64,000 nucleotides of DNA from Syngnathus acus (Eukaryota > Chordata > Actinopteri > Syngnathiformes > Syngnathidae). The notes beneath the pieces are model-generated. The model was not told where the DNA came from. It saw only the letters and a list, made by a program, of their open reading frames with translations, and ran no database searches. Position 1 is the stretch's first letter; every line of letters begins with the position of its first letter. The stretch is from NCBI RefSeq assembly GCF_901709675.1, contig NC_051094.1, forward strand, positions 8,922,501 through 8,986,500, in the 5' to 3' direction. This document shows positions 1-11,794 of this stretch, piece after piece. The position numbers and the translations under genes are program-made.

Positions 1-2726
1 GTCCAGACGTTGAACAAAAGCCCTGCAAGGAACATCAAAGTTGTGTTTTATTGTCTTTCCGTAACCCAATGACTGATGTCAACCAAATGTTTGCACTGTG
101 AGCCCCGTTTAAAACCAAAGCCTGAACAGAACAGGCTGCTTTTTCTCCTCCGCTTTCCGTCACCGTGAAAGATGTAAATTGTGACCTGTCGTCAGACATT
201 TATGGACCAAAATAATCTCACGGCAGAAGCCTGAGGGGGACCCTATTCTTTTATTTTATTTTTAAATCTCTTGAGTGGAGCAAAGCACAGCTCCACGCAC
301 AGCCCTCATGACAGTGCTGGTGTGTGTGTGAAGGCTGTGTCAGCTCAGCTCAAGAACGCTATGAGCTCATTTGCAACGAGACAGGCTGTAGTAGCTGCAG
401 GCGTTGCACCACGCAGATAAACAGTTTGTTTAGATGGCGCTACGGGGCTGAGAGACCTGTAAACACTCTTTCCACCGCATTCTTGGTGAAGCATTTCGCA
501 TCTGTCTCCATTGTCCTCTCTGTCACCCCCAGCTGACCGATCATCTCCAGGGCCAAAAAAGACGCTCGGGCCCCACCCTTCTCCTAAGCTGACCACTCTG
601 GGAGAAAACTTTTTTGGGTTTGTTTTGAATGGAGGCGAGTTGGTTACTTGTTTTGATAGTCTCATGACTTGTGAGGGTTGTAAACAGTGCTGTAAATGTG
701 ATATTTGATCCACTCAGGTTAATATACGTTTAGTAATAAACAGTCGGTTATTTGCCTATCCAATTGGTCCTTGTTAGTCCCACATTTACTGTAGTTTTAG
801 AGGGAACCCATTTCCTTGCACATCTGGATAGTGTTACTTCCTCCCTGTGACCACTGTAAAATGACAATTGTGGCTCTGTGCAAAATTGAAGCTGAAGTTG
901 AGATTTTCTTTTTTTTTTTTTTGTAGCAGTTTTGTTACATTTCCACCCGGGTTTTATATGCAGTAACATGAGAAGGTGCTGAGTCTGCACCCTTAATGTG
1001 TGTACCTGTACGAGATGGTATGAAAGCTGAAAAGTGTTTTTGTGTTTTCTAGTATTTATTACTCTTGGTTCGATGTCATTCTTGTGAAACAAGATTGTGT
1101 TGTGCAGAGATTTTTTCCGAAGTTGGCTTCACCTTCTATTTCCACGTGGTGAAAAATAGTTGTGCTATATGGGGTGGGGGTTAATTGGAATCAAATTTAT
1201 ATACAGAATTGAATAAAGTTTTGGAGAATTTTGGTAGCTGTTGGTTGCAATTTTGTTCTGCCTGCATTTATAGCCGAATGTGCTTCTAGATTTGAACATG
1301 CTGTGCAGTACGATCCCAAAGTCAAAAGCTCCAAAGGTCCACCTGTTCAACCTCTTACCAGAGTTGCAGGTGAGTGGGTGACTATTATAGGCATAATGTA
1401 GGCCAAATGTCCAAAATATTTTTTTTACTTGTGCAAAAAAAATAAAATATATTTACTCCACACTTCCTTATACAATAGTCAAGCAAACGAAGGCAAAAAG
1501 TGCCATGCCCACTGTCTTCTTTGGAATTTCCACAATGATAATGACCAAAATGTTATGTCTTCAGTAGATTAGATTTTGCATAATCCTGCTAACATGGAAA
1601 CACACATGACAGAGGTAATTACCATTCCTCAAAGTTATTTATATACAGCCCTACGGAATGGAAAGTGTGCAGTTAATTTTAATGCACATAAGGTCCTGAT
1701 AACCACACAATCTCGCAACCTTTTTTTTTTTTTCTAAAAGTATACTTGTAAAGAGTCACATTTCATCACTGCGGGGTATTGTTGGCTGTGTAACAATATA
1801 TACAACGTCACACGCAAGAGAGACCCTCCCAACCTTTGCACTCATCATCAATCCCCTCAGAGTGGTGGCTGTGCATACCTTCCCCGCCTTGTCTTATCTG
1901 TGACACGTTGTTTAGCATCGCCAGTCTCCACCAGCTGGACCTCCTCACTGACAACCTGCTGCCCGCAGAGGGGAGGAGTCTGCTGGGGTGTGGGATGAAG
2001 AAATTTAGGGGAGGGGTGCTGCTGCTCACTCCTGTACCCATCCAAACCTGTACACATATTCTGTAAAGATGAACACTCATGTAGTAATGTTTGTTTCTGG
2101 CCCACTTGATGGAGAAATACATGATGCATTTTTGTAAAGGAAATCTATTTACATTTAATGACTTGTCACATATGTATGTCTTCCTTTGATTTTTTTTTTT
2201 TCTTACACGTTGAAGTCAGAGGTTAAGCAGGCAGCTCTTCAGAGGTTCTGTTCCTCCTTAACCCTTCCATGCCAGACTGGGTGGAGGAGGGGGCGGAGGG
2301 TTAAAGGAGGCGGAGAAATTATGAGTTCTCCATGGGACTCCATCTTTTTGAAAATGCTTTGGATTGTCGCTGCAAGTAAAGTGGAAAATAAAGCTTGTGA
2401 GTGTGCTTTGTGGGATACTAAAATGAGATTCGGACATTCAGAGCCAGTACATTCTGTACTGTGCAAGTTAACATTTTCAGAAGCATTTGAGGTTGCAACC
2501 TGGCTTTTATATGGAATACTGGGTTTTGGTCCAGTTTAGAAAAAGTTTGGTATAATTTGGCAAAACAACATTTGTTGTCAAGTTAAGTTCCACCCAAGTG
2601 CAGGAGAGCGTAGTACGAGTATATACATGTGCAATCAATCAGTGAGGACTTTCTCATACACACTGTTTCAACAGTAGATTGATGGACCTTTGCGATCAAA
2701 GAACTTAAGTGGGTGCTTATCGTTAT

Positions 2727-2751
2727 CTCTCTCTCTCACTCACTCACACAC

Positions 2752-2850
<99 letters not shown>

Positions 2851-2868
2851 CTCTCTCGCCCTCTCTCA
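2727..2868. repeat. Compound CT/CA microsatellite
   Basis: A CT run is followed by about fifty CA dinucleotides (2745-2847, one CG interruption) and another CT run. Long CA arrays are typical of teleost intergenic DNA. The open frames of repeated His/Thr or Val/Cys across it are artefacts of the repeat. Confidence 0.97.
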
Positions 2869-3283
2869 CGATTCTCCACTATCTGCATATTTCCTTTCCT
2901 AATTCTCTCCAAATTCACAAATGAAAGCAAAATGAGGATTTATTGTGATAAAATCCTATTTTAAATAGTATTTTATTAGCAAACTGTGGGTGTTTGGCTA
3001 TATCAAGAGAGAAAACATATATGCCCTAGCTTTCATTTTAGTAGTCTCATCTCTTTTTAAAACCCACTGATAGAAACTAGTCCTATTTATGTGACTTTCT
3101 TTTCACTCTGTCTTCATCAAGAAATAATATTGTGCATTATTAGGTTTTGTATTTTTGTTGTGAATTAACAATTAATAACAATAATTGTGTTTTAACATTT
3201 AAAATGTTATTTTTAATTAAAAAGCATCCACATACTTAATTTTGGGGAGCTGTGGCTTTATTCATACTTAAGCATTTATAAAT

Positions 3284-3306
3284 GATAATAATAATAATAA
3301 TAATAA
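3284..3306. repeat. TAA trinucleotide microsatellite
   Basis: Seven to eight TAA units in AT-rich intergenic DNA. A similar, shorter run occurs at 9091-9107 in the second cfap73 intron. Confidence 0.9.
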
Positions 3307-5819
3307 CTTCGATTTATATATAACCTTTCATTATAATTACATCAAATTTACATCCAATTATTTTTTGTGTTATTCTTTGCTGGAATGAATGGTTCATCAT
3401 TTGTGGCAAAAACTCTTGATTTTTACGTATAACAGAAAATATGTGGAAGAATGCAAGAAAAAATACAGATTTTATTTTTAATACCAGCCACGGTGAATGT
3501 TAAGGTTGCCTCTTCGTAGAAAATTGGTTTTTGAGTCGATATATACAGTGATACTATCTATCTGCACAACTTTTTTTTCTTTATTAAATTATTAATGGAA
3601 GAGTTGGTTTGAATATATAGAGATGCCTTTGTAGGACACTAAGGGACATTTGTGCGGAGGCGGCCATTAAGGAAGCCATTTTGTGTAGAATAAGTGGGCC
3701 GAGATGAAGTGTAATTGCTAAAAGTTCATTATGGTTCATCTTTCTCTGCTGATGGTGCTCCTCCGTCTGTGCGAAGGGCAGGATGCCAAAGCCCGACTAA
3801 ATCTTTTATTACAGCGGAAATAGATTTGAATCTTTTAGTCTGGCCAGTCAACATCAATACGACATTTAACCCTGGCGCACATTATTTGTAAATGGGACAG
3901 CTTGAAATGGCGCACTGTCAAAAGAACCTAGACAGCAAGTTTTTTTTGTTTGTTTGTTTTACAAGATATACAGTACTTAAAACAGCAACAGCACAACGGA
4001 AGAATAATGATGTTGAACAATAAATGCCCGGCCAATAGAATAGAATGCTGGTTGATTAGAACGGTACAATCCATCCTTGCTTTAATGTAAAAGCCACAAG
4101 AACGCACTAATGTCGTTAAGCGCAGCACAGTAACAAGACTCGGAGGCAAACTAATTCCCCTCCCAAATGAGAGTTTATGGCTGAAATTGCCTTGAAATCA
4201 GCCATGTAGATCTTAATATGAGCATGAGGGCTGTCAAGGAAAAGAGAGCAAGAGGCACGTGTGTATGTATGTGTGTTGTATCTGAAAGACAAAAGGTCAG
4301 AGGTTGAGGGTCAACCTACCAGCAGACAGGCCAGAGGAGGGTCAGAGGGCTCAGACTAACCTAATGGAAGTTCATCTGCCTTATTGAGCTGCTTTATCGT
4401 CATGTCCATTTCTTGACTCTTCTTGTTCTATTCAGCCAGATTAGTGCAAAGGCATCTCAAATTTTCTCTCGCTGTGCCCAGAACACACGGTTGATGTGTG
4501 CAGGTTTAATTGCTTGAGCTCCCAACATACTGGGAAGGTCTATGAGTGCCTGTCAAACACACACAACAGTGGAGGTGCTCCCTCACTGGGCTGCGGTGGG
4601 GGTTGCCGGGCCGTCACGGAGCCAATGTCCCATCTGATTACGGCCAGAGGACTGGAGAGGCACGCTAATCCGCCGTACACACACACGCACGCACGCACAC
4701 ATACATTTGGTAGACAAAGACGACCAGTAAGACAAAGACATGCCTCGTGAGTCAAAGAGAGAGACACCCACCATGTCGGCCCACATGTCCAGACAGCACA
4801 TAATAATATCATAGCAGCAGGACATCACTGTTTCTGCTTACAATACAGAACAAGTGGGACGACAAAGGTCAGAGCCACCATCTCTGAATACTCAGGTCAG
4901 GAGCAGTGTTTCCAATTAGAAACCCACACAAAATAAGCTTTTCTAGTTCTATTATGCATTTCCACCCCACAATTTAAACAATGTTTTAAAAATACCCTAA
5001 GGATCAAGGATTTTTTTTTTTTTCTCCAAGTCCTTTTCGGGGTGCTGTTGTAGTTCTGTGGCATGGCGCTATTAGGTGTGCTATGCAAACAGTCAAGTGG
5101 GTGTGACTGGACTATGTAATAATAATAAAATAATGGCATATGGGGCAGTTTTGATTGAGCACTGTGGACTCTGTCTAGCAACAGATGGCTGTGCACTCAA
5201 GTGGAAAACGTCTGTTGATCAACTTTGCTGTATTTGCAGGCCAGCTGAAATTTCAGTTGTAGATTTTTATAATACGTCACTAACTACAATTTATGTACAG
5301 AGAGAAAACATTTCATTTTAAAATGCAAATGAGTACTGTGTGAGTACTTTATTTTCCTTGCATGTATTCTGACTATAATGTTGGTGCACCACTTTTTGTC
5401 CTATATAAAGACATCAGCTACATCCCCAGGATAACATTTCATGATCAAATATTAACTCATGCCAGAAAACAAAATATAGTATGGCTATTTTTTCAATGCC
5501 TAGAAAACCCATATTGCTGTGTTCTGGAAAAAAAAAAAAAAGATTGATAAATACTGTATATTGAAGCCTGGCCTTATGGGTCTCTTTTCTGGCAGGCTTC
5601 TTTTCAGCATGAAGCGTGCCATTGAAGCCTTGTTCCTGTTTATGTTCTGGCATGTTTGCAAACAGGCCGGACAAGACCACTGCTGTGAGACAAACAGCAA
5701 ACACAAACATCAATACACAAACAAATTATTCGTACTACTTTACACTGCACTCCCTTGAGTGCACATGCGGCCTGATTTCACTGCACTCACTCAACTCGCT
5801 GTCAGGCTTCTTTATTTGC

Positions 5820-5843
5820 CAGCAGCAGCAGCAGCAGCAGCAG
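5820..5843. repeat. CAG trinucleotide repeat, eight units
   Basis: A short pure CAG tract. It is readable as poly-Gln or poly-Ala, but no exon structure surrounds it, so I treat it as a non-coding microsatellite. Confidence 0.85.
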
Positions 5844-8239
5844 CAACACTGTTTGGGTCCCACTCAGCGCATCTTTGCCATTGTTGCTCATTATTAAAAG
5901 ATGGTGTCATAGAAGCGCTGGTCTCTCTGTCTGACAATGCATTTGCATTAACACAGACTTCCTCTCAATATCGCTTTGCAACACACTGTTGACCATCAAT
6001 TATGAATGCCTATTTATTTCAGTATACTCCAGGGATGAGCAACTTCAATGATGGAGGGTGCCACAATTTTTTCATCAGGGCTAGTGGGGAGCCACATAGG
6101 ACCACACACTTCCTAACCAAATGCTATTTTAAATATGGACAAAGATTTGCACACATGCAAAATGTATTTATTTTTTAGTCATTATTTTTCAGTGCGTGTA
6201 TCCAACAACTACTGTTACTGTTTTCACTGTCTTTGTGATTGTCAAATTGCTCTACTTGGGCTTCAAGTCATTCATGTTTTTCCTTGAGATCATTTAAACC
6301 ATGTATTTGTGTTCCTGCTTGTCCTAATGACAACTTGCAGCAAGTTGGAGTGATTCCCGGTCGACGGTTACTGATCTAAGCCAGATTTTGCAATGTCAGG
6401 GTAGTGTCCCCCAATCAAATTCTCTATTATTAGGACAAATACATTTAATACAGCTGCGGTAGATCTTAGTCTGCCAGGGAATTTTTTTTTTTCCTTGCTT
6501 CTGTCGCCAAAGTGTTTGATCATATGGGGTTATGTTGGGTCGCTTTAATGTACTAGGAGTTTGGTCCAGCCTGATCCTTTGGAAAACTGCCTTGAAATAA
6601 CTTTGTGGATGAAATTAAATTGGCTGCCGCCAGGGTTGCGAGCCAGTAAGGGCGTTCTTTATTAAATGCTGCCATTGGTACAATGTCAAGGGCTGGTCGA
6701 GCTTCTTTTTTGGTTTTGTTTCATGGTTTTTTTTTCAATGGATTTATGGTACGTACTCCCACTCCCCTTATAACCTACAATAATATATTCTGAAGTAAGA
6801 AAAAAAAACCTCTTTCCAATCTTAGTTAGAAGGCTACTGACGAGAGAAAGAGCAAAGAAAGAACACTACCCAGGAGACGTATTAAGATCTTTACTTTGGA
6901 TCAATTCAATCTTTACGAACTTATTTCCATTAATATATTCGACATATGTGACTGATTAACAGGGACTTTTGTTTTCAGAAAACTGGAGCAAAAGTACCTT
7001 CTCTCGTCAGGAACACTGTTGAATGCAATTTTCACAGTTTACACAGAGTTCCCATTTCCCGCTCTTCCTTCCAGGCAGTTAAAAAGCTCTCCTGAAGTTA
7101 ACATACATGTGATGTCTCAACCTTCTCAGCCTCCCACTCGGCCCATCACTTCACACAACGTGCTTTTATTATAATAGCACTCCATTCCATTAGTATTAAT
7201 AAAGTACACTCTATGAATGTACATGTATGTGTGTGTGCATAGTAAGCTATCCGGAATTCATTAAATATAGATCGAGAGGCATCTCAGTGTGTTTTTGTTT
7301 TTCCTCTTCATTGCTCTTTGGTCAAGCGTTTCTTATTTCTTCAAAGCGCATCATCTGTGTGTACATATTTAAATCAATTTAAATCATTTTCCTAGTTTTT
7401 CTACGTCGCTTCTGTCTGCATCTCCATCGCCGCCTCACCTAGTGATGATTATGCAAAAAGAAGAGCACATCACATTTCCATTATGTGTGCTAATGCCACC
7501 TGCCTCTGTCACCTTGTCTTGTGTGTTACAACCTTACACCGTTACACCGTATCCTTCCTGAGAGGTGGTAACATGTCTTGTAATATATTTTAAGGATGGA
7601 TGCCTTGCACAAGATTAATCTTATTTGGTGATGAATATGAGAAAGTTTTGTGTGCATGGCAATATTGTTTTGTTCAAATTTGAGCATTGTTATCTGTATT
7701 ATCGTATTAGATTTTATATGTGTACCTAATGAAATGCCCAATGTATATTTAAACTAGCCCTCAATCAAATTGTTATCACAAGTAGTTTGCAGTTACTTCA
7801 AATGGTCTTAGACAACAATGTGTGACACACTCATCATGCTAAATGTCATTGTGTCAGTCTGATGCGAGCGTGTTGTGTAGCCACGTGCTGTAGCGTGCTT
7901 GGGTCGAGGGTGTTACTTTAAGTGTGACTTTTGCTTTAAGTGAAAAAGTCACACATTTCACATCTGTAACACCTGTCAGTCGAGCCATCACATTCAAGTC
8001 CCATATGCAAATTCTGCTGTTGTCACATTCTAAATGTTCGAAACTGTGCAGAATGTTAAAAGTATACTTATTCAGATATTTGCAGCAGTGAAAATGTTTT
8101 CTGGGTTTGTTCAGGTGATGCTTACAAGGTGAGTTGTGATCTGTTGTTTTTTGTGTTTTTTTGGTCATTTTTGCGGTTTTAATTATATTAATTGTAAATA
8201 AATGAAAACAAACGTAAGGTAATTTCCATCTCTTTGTGT

Positions 8240-8290
8240 GTCTTGGCATGTGAAGAAATTGACAATAAAGCAGACTTTGACTTTTGACAA
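8240..8290 (+). mobile_element. Probable LINE/SINE 3' tail
   Basis: The segment reads GAAATTGACAATAAAGCAGA followed by a short run of a TTTGAC-like repeat. An AATAAA signal followed by a short tandem repeat is the usual 3' end of teleost non-LTR elements. No coding part is visible, so this is a truncated remnant. Confidence 0.5.
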
Positions 8291-8583
8291 ATCTAATTGT
8301 AGAAAAAAAATATTTTTCTGTGGCTGAAAATGGCTAAACAAGTAAAATATCCCTTTAACCAAGCTTAAATAGCACAATAGTGTAGTTCAAGTTACATTTA
8401 TTTTCTTTAAATACGGTGCATTTGCATTTAAGCCCCTTTAGAGTATAAAAAATAATTAAATGTAGCTAGATTAAGAATTGAGATAATCTAATTAAGGTGA
8501 TTTTTTTTCTTAAAGATGTTATTTTACTGAATATTTGGTGCGGTACTCTTGTTTATGTAAATTATCCATGCAACTGTCTACAG

Positions 8584-8597
8584 GTTACCATAGCAAC
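8584..8597 (+). promoter_or_regulatory. RFX X-box upstream of cfap73
   Basis: GTTACCATAGCAAC matches the X-box consensus GTNRCC-N(0-3)-RGYAAC with a two-base spacer. RFX factors use this site to drive ciliary genes. It lies about 250 bp before the cfap73 start codon. A second X-box lies upstream of iqcd. Confidence 0.75.
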
Positions 8598-8845
8598 AAC
8601 CGGAAGCACTGTCAACTCAGTGCTGAAAGATTTCGAAAAGTGGCACCAATGTAAATCAAAGTATCGGAGTCAACCTTCAAATTGAACACTGCGTGAGTAT
8701 TCGACATCATTAATCATCTCTGAGGCTCCCGGGGTATCATTTCACAGGAAATTTGCACGAAGCTGTGTGAAACTCGGCCAGTCCGTGCGTGAACTATCAA
8801 TATTCATTAAGAGCTTTATTCTGTGTACAAGTGTGAAAAAAGAGC

Positions 8846-10761
8846 ATGTCTGAGGGTGAACGCTGCGTGGTGATGACAACGAGGACGTACCGTGACAGGA
8901 ACGACACTCTCATTGAGTTCCTGAAGGATCGCCGGGAGCAAGAACATCTCATGACTATACTGGAGCAGCGCTTACAGGTGCGCTGTGGAAACTGGATGCA
9001 AAAGTAAAAATACTTGAGGGCCTCGGTAAAAGTTGAAGTATTGCCTGCTTTCATGCAATGAAAAAAAAGTGTTGCTGTGAGCTGTAAATTAATAATAATA
9101 ATAATAATGGTGGTGAAAATCTGGCACATATTTAATATTACAACAGTCACTTAAAATACCCAAAGTAACCGTATGCCTTTTGTGTTCTCAAAGAAATTGA
9201 AGAGTTTGCAAGAATGTGAAGATGAGCTACTCGAGGAGGCAAAGAAGGCCAAGGAATTAATCTGGAACTTCGATATTTCTCCAAAGGTACAGTGAATAAC
9301 TTCACATAGAGGTTCACAACAAGACCTCATTACTATGCTTTAAATTACTCTTGTGTGAATGTTGCATTTACATTTGGCTTACATCTCAAATCATGAAGTG
9401 GGGCATACAGGGGAGGAAATTGATTCTAAGAGCTAGAAAATCAAATTTTTGGTCTGCTACTTAAGTAGTGGGACCAGAGGGGGGGTTGTACAAGACCTCA
9501 AATCTCTTGCACATGCTAATATAAAAATCTAAAACCCTAACTTCCACATATCCCCAAAATACATACATTAACTTTCACTAAACACTTGAGTGTGCCACAA
9601 GACAGCTTTTGACTGCCTTACAATGAACAGCAAACAAACGTGGCTTTTGGATCATTTCCTTCCTAAAACAACATATCTCCATGTGAAGGAACAAGATGCT
9701 GATCAGAACATCAAAAAAGCAGAGAAAGAGAGGAAAGAGGTGCACAAGAAAGAGGTTGATTTGGAGATGCTGAAGGAAGAGTACGCTCAACTGCAGCACA
9801 GAAAACAGGAGCTCCTTCATCACATGCACAGAGACGCAATGTATCGGGACTTCATGCAACAGGTGTTCAAACTAACACGGGTAAGCTGGCGAGGTAATAT
9901 TATTGTACAGCAATGTTGAACTTTGTACTGAAATATTCAATGTTAAATGATCCTAGAGTCTTTCTGCACATCATGCACACAGACGGACAAAAGATGTGTA
10001 CCCTCTTGGCTACGCTGAAGCACAATTGAACCAATTATTAACAAAATTTGCCGTTTTATAAGAGTATGTGGCCGTTATATGGCTCTTTAGAGAATATCAG
10101 TATCATAAGTGTAATTTTGTCCTGTGTCTTGGTTGTGTGTGTTACCAGTTTGAAGATGAAGCGTCTCTGGCAGGTCACCTAGAGAATCTTCTCCGCATCA
10201 GAGAGCAGCTCTGTGAGAAGCGAAGGTTAGCCGAGGAGCAGGTGGACCTGCAGAGGAAAGCCCTGCTGACCTTTAACAGCCAGCATCGCTTGATGCTTCT
10301 GCAGCGCAGTAACCAGCTGGCACAGTTGCACCACAAACTGGACAGGGCACAGCCGGAAGTGGAACGCTGGGTAGCGAACTGACTAAGAGGAATTCTAGAT
10401 TGAATGTTTATGATGGTTTAGGATCATTTTGTTCTCCTCTCTTTATACAGGAGACAAAGTGGAAACACATTCAGGGCACCGCAGCCAAGAAGACACTCCT
10501 GCTGGGCCTGATCAAGATGGCGGCACTCAACCTCTATGAAGTGACGGGCGGTCATGTGGATGGCGAGAAAGGCGTCCATCTGGGTGACACCGACACACAA
10601 CTGGACAAGGTTTGTAGTCTGACAGATGATCTAGTGGAGAATGACACATATCTTTTTGACTCTTGTAGATCAAGATGTTCATCCAGGACCACAAGGACAT
10701 TGTCAAACAACATCAAAGTAGCGCACAAAGACATGATGAAGAAAAGATCAATGTTCCATGA
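8846..10761 (+). CDS. cfap73: Cilia and flagella associated protein 73 (CCDC42 family)
   Basis: Coding exons: 8846-8977, 9194-9286, 9689-9880, 10149-10370, 10451-10609 and 10669-10761. Together they encode 296 residues, close to the roughly 310 of family members. The protein is nearly all coiled coil (DUF4200 / CCDC42-like), with Lys/Glu-rich heptads through residues 30-220 and no signal peptide or membrane segment. CFAP73 (MIA2 in Chlamydomonas) is a ciliary axoneme component that works with CFAP100 in inner-arm dynein regulation. The start is the first ATG after a non-coding stretch, with an RFX X-box upstream. The paralogue CCDC42 is similar in sequence; I chose CFAP73 because human CFAP73 sits beside IQCD, TPCN1 and SLC8B1, as here. 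The exon 3 acceptor at 9688 is the least certain border. Confidence 0.85.
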
Positions 10762-11794
10762 ACAAAACATTAAAGGACTTTATTTGATTTGGATCTAAAA
10801 TGTGAATACAGTATTCATGTTTTAAGATCTTAGTTAGTGAATGACTTGCTGTACATGTTGGAGATGGAGTCACATAAAACTGTTTTTAATCTCAAAAACA
10901 TTTTCAATTCTTAATTTTTCAGAAAAATGTACCAACATCACCTAGGAAAGATACATTGTGAGATAGAAACCAAGTTAACTCAACAGAAATCGAAATATAT
11001 AACTTTTCCCCAGGGCATTCATTCATTTTGAATGACTCCTGTTGCTACGTGATCTTTGACCCTCCTTCAAATGGAGAGCCACCATGAGGACAGCTGGGCC
11101 CAAATAAAGATTAGGCGGACATTTTTAGATGTCAAATTTCGATAGATCACATTTTAACATTCGTCAACATCAGGTTCTGTACTGAATCTGGAGCGGAGCA
11201 TGACTCCCAGGAGGCAAACGCTGGATGTCACCATTGAGCAGTCCCATGCTGCCATCATGTGTTGAAGAAAATAACAACCGGTGGACCCATGTCCAATTGA
11301 TGTTCCAGCATGACTGTCCCCAAATATACAAAGTAAAAAAAAAAAACAATAACAACAACCCAACTTAGATTAAAAATTAGAGCGACCCAGGAAGTTGGCT
11401 CAATTTTTAACCTAAATTGGGTTGTTTTTGACCCAGCAGTTTTTACGAGTGTAGCTGTGGATTCATCAGATCGGGTTAATTTGATCCATTATTGGGTTAA
11501 TTATTGAGTAGATTGAGTTGGAAATTGGAATTTTGAAGGCCGAAGAGTGGAAGCTGGTCTCCACTGTACTGAATTTGAAATAAATTAATGTAACATTCTT
11601 AGGAAACATTTATGGTGGCTGGATGGCTGGATTGGCTTTGAAAAAAAAAGAGGGAGTTTTGTAAGGAAGGGCGTCTGGTGTAAAATCTGTGATCATCTTT
11701 TGACAAGATTCTGTAGGACTAAGAAGAAGCCAACAAATATTCCAGATATTTCTAAGATTGCGTACTGTGTATTTTGCGGACTTTTAAATCTGGT
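10762..11794. other. 3' UTR of cfap73 and convergent intergenic gap
   Basis: This is the 3' side of cfap73, with an AATAAA at 11103-11108 that could be its poly(A) signal, followed by DNA with no exon signal. cfap73 (+) and iqcd (-) converge here. Nothing else is recognisable. Confidence 0.5.

Larger units (their letters stand above)
1..8583. other. Gene-poor intergenic region
   Basis: I find no exon series with splice sites and no recognisable protein here. Open frames are short and not family-like. The stretch is AT-rich and holds the microsatellites listed separately. Two segments (about 3640-3910 and 4120-4480) are less repetitive and more balanced in composition than their surroundings and could be conserved non-coding elements; that is a guess from appearance only. 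In human, developmental genes (LHX5, TBX5, TBX3) lie near this gene block, so regulatory DNA would not be surprising. Confidence 0.6.

Noticed and set aside
345-713. 122-codon open frame on the minus strand, and its plus-strand overlaps
   Set aside because: No family features, no exon context, and overlapping open frames on both strands.
2690-2964. Several open frames of repeated Thr/His across the CA microsatellite
   Set aside because: They exist in all frames only because the repeat has no stop codons; no splice sites or codon bias.
4496-4828. Overlapping open frames around a CA/CG-rich run
   Set aside because: Composition artefact in intergenic DNA.
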